A DNA stretch of 35,289 nt from Paracoccaceae bacterium (GTDB taxonomy: Bacteria > Pseudomonadota > Alphaproteobacteria > Rhodobacterales > Rhodobacteraceae), in the NCBI GenBank assembly GCA_012270125.1, contig JAAXIY010000068.1, positions 1 through 35,289 on the forward strand. The letters run 5' to 3'. Positions 16,376 to 24,409 of the stretch are shown in pieces. The notes below the pieces were generated by a model. That model was given only the letters and a program-made list of their open reading frames with translations. It did no database searches and was not told the DNA's origin. The position numbers were made by a program, and so were the translations under genes. Every line of letters starts with the position of its first letter. The stretch's first letter is position 1.

Positions 16376-16966
16376 GTTTTCCAACTCTTCGGACTTGATA
16401 ATCGGAAAAAAAGTAGAGGCAGAAATAATTCCGAACCAGCTTTCATTTTTGTGGTTTTTATGTTGTCCTATGTCAATAAGTCGGTAAAAAGTCTTTCGAT
16501 CTATCAAGGCATCCAATCCGTTGCGAATATGAATATATGGAGCAGGTTCATCCGTTATCGCGTCCCTCTCCACTCGTATTGGATTTTCACTGCTCGCAAC
16601 AACTCGGTCTCCTACATGAGTTTCAAATTTTAATGCTTTCTCGCCTTGAGTTATAACCTCATTGAAATCTACAGCGATAAATGGGGCATCGTCTACTTGA
16701 ATACCTACCTTTTCTACTGGGGTAACAAGAAAGTATTTACCGTCTTCAATTTTTAGAATTGATGAAAATAATTTTACGAGCTCAAATCGACCAATGGGGG
16801 TGCCAAGATAAAACCACGTACCATTTCGCGCAATACGAATGTCCAAATCCCCACAAAACGGTGGGTTCCAACTCATTACTGGTGGTAAAGTTCGCGATTT
16901 TGTTGCTGCGCGAGCGGCTGCGGCAATACCTTCGGGACTTGGGGTGTTCTTAATTTTATTAGTCAT
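16367..16966 (-). CDS. DUF1285 family protein
   Basis: A 199-residue soluble protein without signal peptide. The DUF1285 pattern is seen in PPVMSWNPPFCGDLDIRIARNG, then WFYLGTPIGR-LVKLFSSIL and DGKYFLVTPVEKV, and later YIHIRNGLDALIDRKTFYRL. No catalytic motif is evident and no function is established for the family as far as I know. It converges with the M19-family gene, with a nine-base overlap of the 3' ends. It is divergent from glcD, 98 bases away. The family call is good; the function is unknown. Confidence 0.82.
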   Translation of the reverse strand: MTNKIKNTPSPEGIAAAARAATKSRTLPPVMSWNPPFCGDLDIRIARNGTWFYLGTPIGRFELVKLFSSILKIEDGKYFLVTPVEKVGIQVDDAPFIAVDFNEVITQGEKALKFETHVGDRVVASSENPIRVERDAITDEPAPYIHIRNGLDALIDRKTFYRLIDIGQHKNHKNESWFGIISASTFFPIIKSEELENSI

Positions 16967-17028
16967 TTATGTTAAAAACCCTTTTATTTCTTGTTTATTC
17001 GGTTTTGCCATAGTTGCCAAACTCATAA

Positions 17029-17051
17029 ATTGGTTATATTACTTTACCAAT
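17029..17051. promoter_or_regulatory. Inverted repeat upstream of glcD (candidate regulator site)
   Basis: ATTGGT at 17029-17034 and ACCAAT at 17046-17051 are perfect inverted copies spaced by 11 bases, ending 13 bases before the glcD ATG. The half-sites equal those of the PdhR group of GntR-type repressors, to which the glycolate regulator GlcC is related. The PdhR spacer is three bases, however, so the match is only partial. TTGCCA also occurs twice just upstream. Operator function is inference. Confidence 0.35.
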
Positions 17052-17064
17052 ATAGAGAAAAGCC

Positions 17065-18519
17065 ATGTATTTAACAGATCCAAACCCAAAAATTTTAGCA
17101 AAAAAATCGGAGTTAGTTAGAAAACTTTTGTCCTTTTTACCTCGTGATGCTGTCATTGATGACCCTCATGAGACACTTGCATACGAATGTGATGCGCTAT
17201 CTGCCTACAGATGTCCGCCAATGGTTGCTGTCTTGCCTAGTACTACCGAGGAAGTCGCTAAGATATTAAAAATATGTTGGGATTTGGATGTGCCAGTAGT
17301 GCCTCGTGGTTCCGGCACTTCATTAGCGGGTGGGGCACTCCCTACGGGCGATAGTTTGGTTCTTGGTGTTGCCAGAATGAATGACACTTTAGAAGTTGAT
17401 TACCCTAATAGATTAATACGTGTACAAACAGGTCGCACCAATTTGAGTGTGACCGGAGAAGTTGAAAGTGATGGCTTCTTTTATGCACCAGATCCATCAA
17501 GTCAGCTAGCTTGTGCTATCTCAGGAAATATAGCTATGAACTCAGGTGGGGCCCACTGTCTCAAGTACGGCGTAACATCTAATAATCTTCTTGGTGTCAA
17601 AATGGTCACTATGCAGGGAGAAATTATAGATTTGGGCGGTTCTCAATTGGATGCTTCTGGATATGATTTACTTGGCCTTATCTGTGGCTCTGAGGGACAA
17701 TTGGGAATTGTTACAGAAGCTACTTTACGAATATTGCACAAACCAGAGGGCGCTTTACCGGTTTTGATTGGATATAACGACAGCGAAGTGGCGGGGCAGT
17801 GTGTTTCCGATATCATAAAGGCTGGAGTTTTGCCGGTTGCGATTGAATTTATGGATAGGCCGTGTATTCGAGCCACGGATGCTTTCTCTCATGCCGGTTA
17901 TCCAGACTGTGAAGCTTTATTGATTATTGAAGTCGAGGGCTCTGAAATAGAAATTGAAGAGCAGCTAGCAAAAATCATTGAGATTGCCAATAGACATAGT
18001 CCCGTGGAGTTGCGCCGAGCAAAAAATAGTGATGAAGCTAATAGAATTTGGCTAGGTCGAAAGTCTGCATTTGGTGCTATGGGTCAGATCAATGATTATA
18101 TGTGTTTAGATGGTACAATTCCAGTTTCAAAATTACCTTTTGTGCTGAAACGTATTTCGGAAATGAGTAAAGAATTTGGCTTGGATGTTGGTAATGTTTT
18201 TCATGCTGGTGATGGCAATATGCACCCACTCATCCTTTATAATGCTAATAAACCTGGAGATTTAGAAACTTGTGAAGCCTTTGGGGCCGAAATTTTGAAA
18301 TTATGTGTAGAAGTTGGCGGGTGTTTAACGGGAGAGCATGGAGTTGGTATTGAAAAGCGAGATTTAATGCAGATTCAGTATTCTGCAGACGATCTTGAGG
18401 CACAAATGTCGATAAAGGACGTATTCGACCCCAAATGGCTGCTTAATCCAACGAAAGTGTTTCCATTGGATGTTTCTGCTCAAAGACGTGGAGATGCTAG
18501 CCAAGAGACGGCTGCATGA
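17065..18519 (+). CDS. glcD: Glycolate oxidase subunit GlcD (FAD-linked)
   Basis: The 484-residue flavoprotein subunit of glycolate oxidase, which converts glycolate to glyoxylate and passes electrons toward quinones. The FAD-binding PCMH domain is seen in VVPRGSGTSLAGGALP, DPSSQLACAISGNIAMNSGG and GSEGQLGIVTEATLRI. The C-terminal oxidase domain holds NVFHAGDGNMHPLILY and GGCLTGEHGVGIEKR. The ATG has GAGAA at a good distance. The three subunit genes are tightly packed: glcD overlaps glcE by four bases. An inverted repeat precedes the gene; no regulator gene (glcC) is in the window. Confidence 0.95.
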   Translation: MYLTDPNPKILAKKSELVRKLLSFLPRDAVIDDPHETLAYECDALSAYRCPPMVAVLPSTTEEVAKILKICWDLDVPVVPRGSGTSLAGGALPTGDSLVLGVARMNDTLEVDYPNRLIRVQTGRTNLSVTGEVESDGFFYAPDPSSQLACAISGNIAMNSGGAHCLKYGVTSNNLLGVKMVTMQGEIIDLGGSQLDASGYDLLGLICGSEGQLGIVTEATLRILHKPEGALPVLIGYNDSEVAGQCVSDIIKAGVLPVAIEFMDRPCIRATDAFSHAGYPDCEALLIIEVEGSEIEIEEQLAKIIEIANRHSPVELRRAKNSDEANRIWLGRKSAFGAMGQINDYMCLDGTIPVSKLPFVLKRISEMSKEFGLDVGNVFHAGDGNMHPLILYNANKPGDLETCEAFGAEILKLCVEVGGCLTGEHGVGIEKRDLMQIQYSADDLEAQMSIKDVFDPKWLLNPTKVFPLDVSAQRRGDASQETAA

Positions 18520-19604
18520 GCACAACCAGTCTTATGCCCAGCTCTGAAAGTGACATTCGGGACTTGTTAATTTCTGAAACTGAAGGATTACATATTGCCG
18601 GGGGACAGTCCCGCTTACGAGCGACTGAAGAAAAAGTTATCTCAACTTGTGCTTTAACTGGCATTGTTGAATATGAACCTGGCGCACTAACGATGGTTGC
18701 AAAAGCTGGTACCCCACTTTCTATAATCAATGAAACACTCCAAAAAGAAAATCAGCAACTCGCGTTTGAACCTCCTGAATATAAGCATATTCTAAACTTG
18801 TTAGGGCATTCAACGATCGGAGGAGTATTTGCAACAAATGCTTCTGGATCACGTCGAATACAGGTGGGAGCAGCTAGAGATCATTTGTTGGGTGTAAGAT
18901 TTATAGATGGATTAGGAAGAGTTGTAAAAAATGGTGGCCGCGTTATGAAAAATGTGACGGGTTACGATCTCGTAAAGCTCATGGCGGGGAGTTGGGGAAC
19001 CCTTGGTATAATTACGGAAGTTTCTTTTAAAGTCCTTCCTATAGCTGAGACTCAAGTGACCCTGCAAATAGCTTCTCGTGAAGCATCTATCCTGACCAGG
19101 GCGATGAATACACCCTACGATGTTTCAGGCACTTTTTATGATGTTGCCTCAGGATTTGCCTACATTCGCATTGAAGGTTTTGACAAATCAGTAAAATATC
19201 GAATGCAGCAGCTCCTTAAAGAGTTTTCTGATTTTGAGATTGATATTTTTGATGCGGAGGAAAGCAAAAAGTTTTGGAGTGATGTGAACAACCTGGCTTT
19301 TCTCAAAAATATGCAAGGTGATTTATGGCGAATTTCGGTTAGGCCCACTGATGGTATACAAATAATTAAAAAATTGGATCCTAAAGCCAGCTATCTAGAT
19401 TGGAGTGGTGGCCTAGTTTGGTTAAGAGTTGAAGAAGGTTTTAACGTCCGCGAAAAAATGCAAAAAATGTCAGGCCATGCAATGTGTTTAAGCGGAAGTT
19501 TTAATCAATTCCATCCAATTTCAACAATAGAAAAGACAATGAGCACTTCTATTAGAAAAAAATTTGACCCTAAAATGCTATTCAACCAACAAGTATTAAA
19601 CTGA
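18516..19604 (+). CDS. glcE: Glycolate oxidase subunit GlcE (FAD-binding)
   Basis: The 362-residue second flavin-binding subunit, a shortened relative of GlcD. It shows ITEVSFKVLP, GGVFATNASGSRRIQ and KNGGRVMKNVTGYDLVKLMAGSWGTLG, all typical of GlcE. The start ATG overlaps the glcD stop (ATGA), and its own stop shares one base with the glcF start (TGATG). Subunit stoichiometry is therefore probably kept by translational coupling. The protein looks full length. Confidence 0.93.
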   Translation: MSTTSLMPSSESDIRDLLISETEGLHIAGGQSRLRATEEKVISTCALTGIVEYEPGALTMVAKAGTPLSIINETLQKENQQLAFEPPEYKHILNLLGHSTIGGVFATNASGSRRIQVGAARDHLLGVRFIDGLGRVVKNGGRVMKNVTGYDLVKLMAGSWGTLGIITEVSFKVLPIAETQVTLQIASREASILTRAMNTPYDVSGTFYDVASGFAYIRIEGFDKSVKYRMQQLLKEFSDFEIDIFDAEESKKFWSDVNNLAFLKNMQGDLWRISVRPTDGIQIIKKLDPKASYLDWSGGLVWLRVEEGFNVREKMQKMSGHAMCLSGSFNQFHPISTIEKTMSTSIRKKFDPKMLFNQQVLN

Positions 19605-20896
19605 TGCAAACCTTTTTTGAAAAAGACCAACTTGCAGATTTAGATTTTAAAAGATCAAATGAGATTTTGAGGGCTTGTGTACACTGTGGGTTTTGTACTG
19701 CGACGTGTCCAACTTATCAGGTTTTGGGTGATGAACTCGATAGCCCCCGAGGAAGAATTTATTTGATAAAAGAAATGCTCGAGTCTGGACGTAAGCCAGA
19801 TAAAAAGACGGTTACTCATATCGATAGATGTTTGTCATGTTTGGCTTGTATGACTACTTGCCCTTCTGGCGTCCATTATATGCATCTTGTGGACCATGCT
19901 CGGGCATATATTGAAGATAACTATAAGAGACCCTTAGATGAGCGATTTTTGCGATGGTTACTCAGCAGAATTTTGCCATATCCTATGAGGTTCCGAATAG
20001 CACTAATTCTGGCGAAGATAGCGAAACCATTTTCTTGGCTTATTCCAGATGCCAGACTTAAGGCCATGATTAAAATGGTACCTCAAAAGATACCTCCAAT
20101 TAGTTTGAATGATGATCCTCAGAGTTTTTTTCCGGATAACTTGAACAAGATGAGGGTAGCTTTAATGACGGGCTGTGCTCAAAGAGCCTTAGATACAGAT
20201 ATTAACGACGCGACAATTAGAGTATTGAATAGATTTGGATGTGAGGTTGTCATAGCTGAGGGGCAGGGTTGCTGTGGATCCTTGAGCCATCATATGGGAA
20301 AAAAGAATGATGCAAAATCTGCAGCATTAAAAAATCTAAATGCCTGGTATTCAGAGTTAAGCAAAGGCCGATTAGATGCAGTTATTATTAATACCAGTGG
20401 ATGTGGGACCACAGTCAAAGATTATCCACACATGTTTAAAGGGACTGAGCATGAGGAAAAAGCCAAAATTATTGCAAGTCTCACGAAGGATATTTCAGAA
20501 ATTTTAGCTGAACTAGAACTTCCTGTTTTGGAAGAGAAACAAACACACGTGGTTTATCATTCGGCCTGCTCACTTCAGCACGGGCAACAAATTAGTAATT
20601 TTCCCAAGGATATTCTCAAACAGTGCGGATACCGAATAAGTGAACCAAAGAATTCTCATCTTTGCTGTGGGTCGGCAGGAACTTATAACCTGCTACAACC
20701 AAAAATATCTGACGAGTTGAAAAACAGAAAAGTCCAGAGTTTAGAGGCAAAAAAACCAGATATAATTGCTGCTGGAAATATAGGATGCATGATGCAAATA
20801 GCATCTTCTACTAATACGCCAGTGGTTCATACGGTAGAATTAGTTGATTGGGCAACTGGTGGCCCCAAACCTACTAAATTAAATGGTAGATTATAG
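19604..20896 (+). CDS. glcF: Glycolate oxidase iron-sulfur subunit GlcF
   Basis: The 430-residue electron-transfer subunit. Two 4Fe-4S binding motifs lie near the N-terminus: CVHCGFCTATCP and CLSCLACMTTCP. Two cysteine-rich CCG-type domains follow: MTGCAQRALD with GCCGSLSHH, then SACSLQHGQQ with LCCGSAGTYN. This is the GlcF architecture. The gene ends the glcDEF operon; 171 bases separate it from the small heat-shock gene, which has its own promoter. I see no other glyoxylate gene (malate synthase, gcl) in the window. Confidence 0.95.
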   Translation: MQTFFEKDQLADLDFKRSNEILRACVHCGFCTATCPTYQVLGDELDSPRGRIYLIKEMLESGRKPDKKTVTHIDRCLSCLACMTTCPSGVHYMHLVDHARAYIEDNYKRPLDERFLRWLLSRILPYPMRFRIALILAKIAKPFSWLIPDARLKAMIKMVPQKIPPISLNDDPQSFFPDNLNKMRVALMTGCAQRALDTDINDATIRVLNRFGCEVVIAEGQGCCGSLSHHMGKKNDAKSAALKNLNAWYSELSKGRLDAVIINTSGCGTTVKDYPHMFKGTEHEEKAKIIASLTKDISEILAELELPVLEEKQTHVVYHSACSLQHGQQISNFPKDILKQCGYRISEPKNSHLCCGSAGTYNLLQPKISDELKNRKVQSLEAKKPDIIAAGNIGCMMQIASSTNTPVVHTVELVDWATGGPKPTKLNGRL

Positions 20897-20940
20897 TTAC
20901 GCTTTGCAAATAATATTGTTGAGAAAAAGATCTGTACAGC

Positions 20941-20969
20941 CTTGAACTGTATTTTTTTAATTCCCATAT
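20941..20969 (+). promoter_or_regulatory. Sigma-32 (RpoH) promoter of the small heat-shock gene
   Basis: CTTGAA at 20941-20946 and CCCATAT at 20963-20969. Measured from TTGAAC, the spacer is 15 bases, the same as in the E. coli groE heat-shock promoter as I recall it. Both boxes match the sigma-32 consensus almost perfectly. Transcription would begin near 20976, giving a leader of about 92 bases. Confidence 0.8.
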
Positions 20970-20976
20970 AGGTACG

Positions 20977-21068
20977 AGAGGCGCCAAATTTGGGTCTCTG
21001 AAACTTAAATTGCCTGCGCCAAATGAAGGGTAGGCATAATTTGGAATCGCTCATAGGAGGATAGACAA
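20977..21068 (+). promoter_or_regulatory. ROSE-like RNA thermometer in the small heat-shock leader
   Basis: Three hairpins fill the leader. I: 20977-20986 with 20991-20999, nine pairs and a bulged G at 20983. II: 21011-21020 with 21028-21036, nine pairs and a bulged G at 21018. III: 21046-21052 (containing TCGCT) opposite 21056-21062 (containing the GGAGG ribosome site), with G:G and C:A mismatches, closed further by TTG 21041-21043 with CAA 21066-21068. A U-[U/C]-G-C-U segment facing the ribosome site through a G:G mismatch is the hallmark of ROSE thermometers, which melt on heating and open translation of Hsp20 genes. Structure was read by eye. Confidence 0.65.
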
Positions 21069-21523
21069 TGAGACAATTTGATTTTTCACCACTTTACAGA
21101 GCCACAGTAGGCTTTGACCAAATAGCCGATATGTTTGACAGGGTTCTTACTTCGGACACTCAAACATCTAGTTACCCACCATACAATATAGAGAAAATTG
21201 ATGAGGATGCTTATCGTATATCTGTAGCGGTTGCTGGCTTTTCTGAAGCTGATTTAAACGTCGAGGTGAGAGAAAACTCTCTAATTATTTCAGCTGGAAA
21301 ATCGGAAGAAGATAAAAAGAATTACTTGCATAGGGGCATCGCAAATCGCAGCTTTGAACGGCGTTTTCAGCTAGCTGATCATGTACATGTTACTGGTGCA
21401 ACCCACTCGGACGGTATGCTTCACATAGAGTTAAAGCGTGAAGTTCCTGAAGCTTTGAAGCCTCGAAAAATCCAAATTTCAAATGGCTCTTCAGACCGAG
21501 TGATTGAGGCGTTAGCCAGTTAA
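21068..21523 (+). CDS. Small heat-shock protein Hsp20 (IbpA-like)
   Basis: A 151-residue ATP-independent chaperone that holds unfolding proteins. The N-terminal segment DFSPLYRATVGFDQIADMFDR is that of the IbpA/HspA class. The alpha-crystallin domain (about residues 37-130) shows PPYNIEKIDEDAYRISVAVAGF, LIISAGK, YLHRGIANRSFERRFQL and GMLHIELKREVPE. The C-terminal tail has the RKIQIS form of the I-x-I anchor. A very strong ribosome site (GGAGG) precedes the ATG but appears folded into a thermometer hairpin. A sigma-32 promoter lies upstream. It converges with the glycosidase-like gene. Confidence 0.95.
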   Translation: MRQFDFSPLYRATVGFDQIADMFDRVLTSDTQTSSYPPYNIEKIDEDAYRISVAVAGFSEADLNVEVRENSLIISAGKSEEDKKNYLHRGIANRSFERRFQLADHVHVTGATHSDGMLHIELKREVPEALKPRKIQISNGSSDRVIEALAS

Positions 21524-21534
21524 AACTAATTGAG

Positions 21535-21560
21535 TAGCGCTAGTCACCCGTCTGGCGCTA
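21535..21560. terminator. Bidirectional hairpin between convergent genes
   Basis: TAGCGCTAG at 21535-21543 pairs with CTGGCGCTA at 21552-21560: nine positions, one G:T, loop of eight. It sits between the small heat-shock gene and the stop of the opposite gene, where a shared terminator is expected. Neither side has a good T run, so efficient intrinsic termination is doubtful. The right arm lies inside the glycosidase reading frame. Confidence 0.4.
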
Positions 21561-22275
21561 CCACTGCAACAATAGGTCCAAGGTCAAAACCAAAATCTAA
21601 CCGATCATATTTTGGAGAATAAAGCCTAGAAACATTCCCATCCAAATAAAGTGCATTATCTATATCTAAGTGCTCTAAGAAAGTAGATGCAAACTGATAA
21701 AAATTGATGGCTTCATTGGAAATTAAAAATACTGCTTTTAACCCATTTTTGGTTACCCCAACCCCGCTTCGTATAAATTTCGAGGACCCATCTTTTAAAA
21801 ATTTTGGATGAATTTTACCATCGATGGCTAACATAGGACCAGACTGTGTTGCGTACTGACATGGCTTTTTTGTTAGTGCAAATTTACTTGTTTCAATAAT
21901 CTGGAATTCTTTTTTATTAAAGCAGAAGACACCATTTGGTACTAAACCAAAGTTTCCTGGCCCATTTCCGGTGATCAATGGTGAATATTGAGTAAAATTC
22001 TCGACATACAGTCCAACAGGAGAACGGTTTGCATGATACATTCCTCCATTTGTGGCAAAAACAATATTAAGACCTTGTTCTGTTAGAGACATATTTAGTC
22101 TTTGGAATTGTCCAAAGTTTTTTCCATTTTTATCACGTAAAAACAGTCGTATATCATCATTTGGCAAATTGGCTGTGCATGCTGTGAAAGAAGTTTCTTT
22201 AAACTCAAAATCTAGGCATTCGGCGGACCAAACGGGTGTAAACCATATTGCTAATATAAGAATGTAAATTTTCAC
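21544..22275 (-). CDS. Exported phosphodiester glycosidase (NAGPA/DUF2233) family protein
   Basis: A 243-residue protein with a signal peptide (hydrophobic IYILILAIWFTPVW, cleavage likely after WSA). The NAGPA-domain pattern is clear: FATNGGMYHANRSPVGLYVE, GPGNFGLVPNGVF, QSGPMLAIDGKIHP and ALYLDGNVSRLY. The family includes the uncovering enzyme that removes GlcNAc from phosphodiester-linked mannose; bacterial substrates are mostly unknown. It starts at GTG 22275, overlapping the rbfA stop (GTGA). An envelope enzyme coupled to a ribosome-maturation gene makes no obvious functional sense, so the link is probably positional. Confidence 0.85.
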   Translation of the reverse strand: MKIYILILAIWFTPVWSAECLDFEFKETSFTACTANLPNDDIRLFLRDKNGKNFGQFQRLNMSLTEQGLNIVFATNGGMYHANRSPVGLYVENFTQYSPLITGNGPGNFGLVPNGVFCFNKKEFQIIETSKFALTKKPCQYATQSGPMLAIDGKIHPKFLKDGSSKFIRSGVGVTKNGLKAVFLISNEAINFYQFASTFLEHLDIDNALYLDGNVSRLYSPKYDRLDFGFDLGPIVAVVAPDG

Positions 22276-22670
22276 TCAGTATCTAAGTCCCGCCTTACGC
22301 TTTCTTGATTGAACAGTCTTCTTGTCTCGTCCATTCTGTCGAAAGTTTCATCTAAACGAAACCTTAAGTCAGGTGTGTATTTCAAGGTTAATTTTTTTGA
22401 AATTGACCTTCGAATTTCTGCTTTATTTTTTGCTAATAACGCAATTAAATCATCTCCCCCTTGTCCTCCTAAGGGGCAAACGTAAGCCGTTGCAATTTTT
22501 AAATCAGGCGATGCAGCAACCTCACTGACAGTTACTGATATTTTATTTAAATCAGGATCATGAATCGTACCTTGCATCAAAATATCAGACAATGCTCTCC
22601 TTATGAGCTCTCCTACCCTCAGTTGCCTTTGCGATGGCCCTGGACCATCATAAAATTTATTTTTTGCCAT
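22272..22670 (-). CDS. rbfA: Ribosome-binding factor A
   Basis: A 132-residue RbfA, which binds the 30S subunit and helps mature the 16S rRNA 5' end, notably in the cold. The pattern QRQLRVGELIRRALSDILMQG near the N-terminus, ISVTVSEVAASPDLKIATAYV in the middle and LTLKYTPDLRFRLDETFDRMD near the end are typical. It lies divergent to dapB with an 88-base spacer and upstream of, and overlapping, the glycosidase-like gene. In many bacteria rbfA follows infB; here it does not. Confidence 0.95.
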   Translation of the reverse strand: MAKNKFYDGPGPSQRQLRVGELIRRALSDILMQGTIHDPDLNKISVTVSEVAASPDLKIATAYVCPLGGQGGDDLIALLAKNKAEIRRSISKKLTLKYTPDLRFRLDETFDRMDETRRLFNQESVRRDLDTE

Positions 22671-22758
22671 TTCTGAAATTCTATTACCTTAATATTGATC
22701 TTTGCCAAACTCTTACAGGCACGTTATGGACATTATAGCATAGTACTAAGGACATAAA

Positions 22759-23571
22759 ATGGCTGATTTACTTAAAGTGGTGGTAACTGGTGCATCTGGT
22801 CGTATGGGGCAAACTCTAGTTAATCTAATAACCAGACACAATGAAATTGAACTTGTTGGTGCTTTAGAACACCCTAAACATCAATGGATTGGTCAAGATA
22901 TTGGTGTTGCAATGGGTGGGAGTGCGCTTGGTGTAGTTGTTTCTGAGGACCCAATTAAGGTTATAGCAAATGCAGAGGCCGTTATTGATTTTACCACACC
23001 GTCCGCGACTGTTGAGTTCTCAAAGCTGGCCGCCCAAGCAAGAGCAGTCCATATTATTGGGACTACTGGGATGTCTGAAGACGATTTAGAAAGAATAGAG
23101 GCGGCAAGCTTTCACTCTGTTATTGTTAGGGCTGGAAACATGTCTCTAGGCGTAAATCTTTTGGTCGCTTTGACTAAAAAAGTTGCGGCGGCTTTGGACA
23201 GTGAGTTTGATATTGAAATTATTGAGGCACACCACAATCAGAAGGTAGATGCCCCATCTGGAACGGCTTTGATGCTAGGGAAAGCAGCTGCAAAAGGACG
23301 GGATATTAGCTTGGCAAAATCTTCAGAAAGAGGTCGAGATGGCATCACAGGAGCTCGGGAAAAAGGGTCTATAGGCTTTGCTTCAATCAGGGGTGGTGAT
23401 ATTGTGGGTAAACATGATGTTTTATTTGCATCGAGTGGCGAGCAACTGACCTTAAGCCATAATGCTACCGATAGAAATATATTTGCGCGGGGTGCTTTGA
23501 AAGCTGCTCTTTGGGGTAGAGACAAAGAGCCTGGTGAGTATGATATGATGGATGTATTAGGTTTAGAGTGA
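22759..23571 (+). CDS. dapB: 4-hydroxy-tetrahydrodipicolinate reductase
   Basis: A 270-residue DapB, the NAD(P)H-dependent second committed enzyme of lysine/diaminopimelate synthesis. The nucleotide-binding loop [10 protein letters not shown] is at residues 9-18, and IGTTGMS follows near 110. The active-site motif [16 protein letters not shown] gives His158/His159 and Lys162. [17 protein letters not shown] and the C-terminal GALKAALW are also conserved. AAGGA precedes the ATG. The stop overlaps the GTG start of a small exported-protein gene. Confidence 0.97.
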   Translation: MADLLKVVVTGASGRMGQTLVNLITRHNEIELVGALEHPKHQWIGQDIGVAMGGSALGVVVSEDPIKVIANAEAVIDFTTPSATVEFSKLAAQARAVHIIGTTGMSEDDLERIEAASFHSVIVRAGNMSLGVNLLVALTKKVAAALDSEFDIEIIEAHHNQKVDAPSGTALMLGKAAAKGRDISLAKSSERGRDGITGAREKGSIGFASIRGGDIVGKHDVLFASSGEQLTLSHNATDRNIFARGALKAALWGRDKEPGEYDMMDVLGLE

Positions 23572-23954
23572 TTTTACGACACCTAGAAGGAATAGGGACC
23601 ATTAAGAAATTTGGATTCAAATTTGTCTTATTTTTTTTAATTGCTAGTCCGATTATAGCAAGCGAAACAACTATTTCTGAGCGCCCTGACTTTGAAAAAT
23701 TAGTTAAAGATAAAAAATTAGAGCGTTTTTTGATTTCATTGTCTGTAACTGGTGATGGGAAAATAGAAGGCTCTGCAGCTGGCAGAGACGTTTCGGGAGA
23801 TTGGAACTGGATAGATGGTTATTTTTGCAGAACACTTATGTGGGGTGAAAGAGAATTAAAATATAATTGCCAAAAAGTCACTTTTGATGGCAGGCGTTTG
23901 CGTTTCATTTCTGATCGAGGGGCAGGGCAATCGGCTAGCTTTGCCCTCCGCTAA
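23568..23954 (+). CDS. Small exported protein of unknown function, coupled to dapB
   Basis: A 128-residue protein from GTG 23568, overlapping the dapB stop (GTGA). The N-terminus has lysines followed by the hydrophobic [13 protein letters not shown], a signal peptide with cleavage likely after IAS. The mature ~95 residues run from [12 protein letters not shown] through [20 protein letters not shown] and [10 protein letters not shown] to [11 protein letters not shown]. Two cysteines may form a disulfide. I recall similar small periplasmic proteins next to dapB in Rhodobacterales, sometimes mislabelled as dihydrodipicolinate reductase. It has no reductase motif. Function unknown. Confidence 0.75.
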   Translation: MILRHLEGIGTIKKFGFKFVLFFLIASPIIASETTISERPDFEKLVKDKKLERFLISLSVTGDGKIEGSAAGRDVSGDWNWIDGYFCRTLMWGERELKYNCQKVTFDGRRLRFISDRGAGQSASFALR

Positions 23955-24409
23955 ACATTACTTTTGAAGGGCTCCATACCTTTTCTAGCTAATTCATCGG
24001 CGCGTTCATTTTCGGGATGGCCAGCGTGCCCCTTAACCCATTCCCAAGCAACTTCATGCCTTGACTTGGCTTCGTCCAATCTGCGCCATAATTCAGCATT
24101 TTTCACAGGTTTTCTAGCTGCTGTTTTCCATTTGTTTTTTTTCCAATTTTCTAGCCATTGGGTTACGCCATTTTTCACGTAAGAGCTGTCCGTAATGATT
24201 TTGATTTTACTGGGCCGGTCTAAAATTTCTAAGGCAGATATTGCTGCTAATAATTCCATCTGATTGTTTGTCGTACTGTCTTGGCCTCCGCACAGTTCTC
24301 TTTCTTTGATAATTTTTTGGTGAGTTTTAGCAACCAAAAGTACACCCCAACCTCCGGGGCCAGGGTTACCGGAGCAAGCGCCGTCTGTGTAAGCAAATAA
24401 ATTATGCAT
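23951..24409 (-). CDS. rnhA: Ribonuclease HI
   Basis: A 152-residue enzyme that cleaves RNA in RNA-DNA hybrids. All catalytic residues are present: Asp9 in [16 protein letters not shown], Glu52 in [10 protein letters not shown], Asp74 in IITDSSYV, His128 in [17 protein letters not shown] and Asp138. The length equals the usual ~150. Its start region overlaps the end of the methyltransferase gene by eight bases, and its stop overlaps the convergent exported-protein gene by four. It is the last gene of the reverse-strand ispH group. Confidence 0.97.
   Translation of the reverse strand: MHNLFAYTDGACSGNPGPGGWGVLLVAKTHQKIIKERELCGGQDSTTNNQMELLAAISALEILDRPSKIKIITDSSYVKNGVTQWLENWKKNKWKTAARKPVKNAELWRRLDEAKSRHEVAWEWVKGHAGHPENERADELARKGMEPFKSNV

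Noticed and set aside
16839-17120. 93-residue frame with a hydrophobic stretch between the DUF1285 gene and glcD
   Set aside because: It overlaps the coding start of DUF1285 on the other strand and the start of glcD in another frame; the hydrophobic part comes from the AT-rich spacer. No ribosome site.
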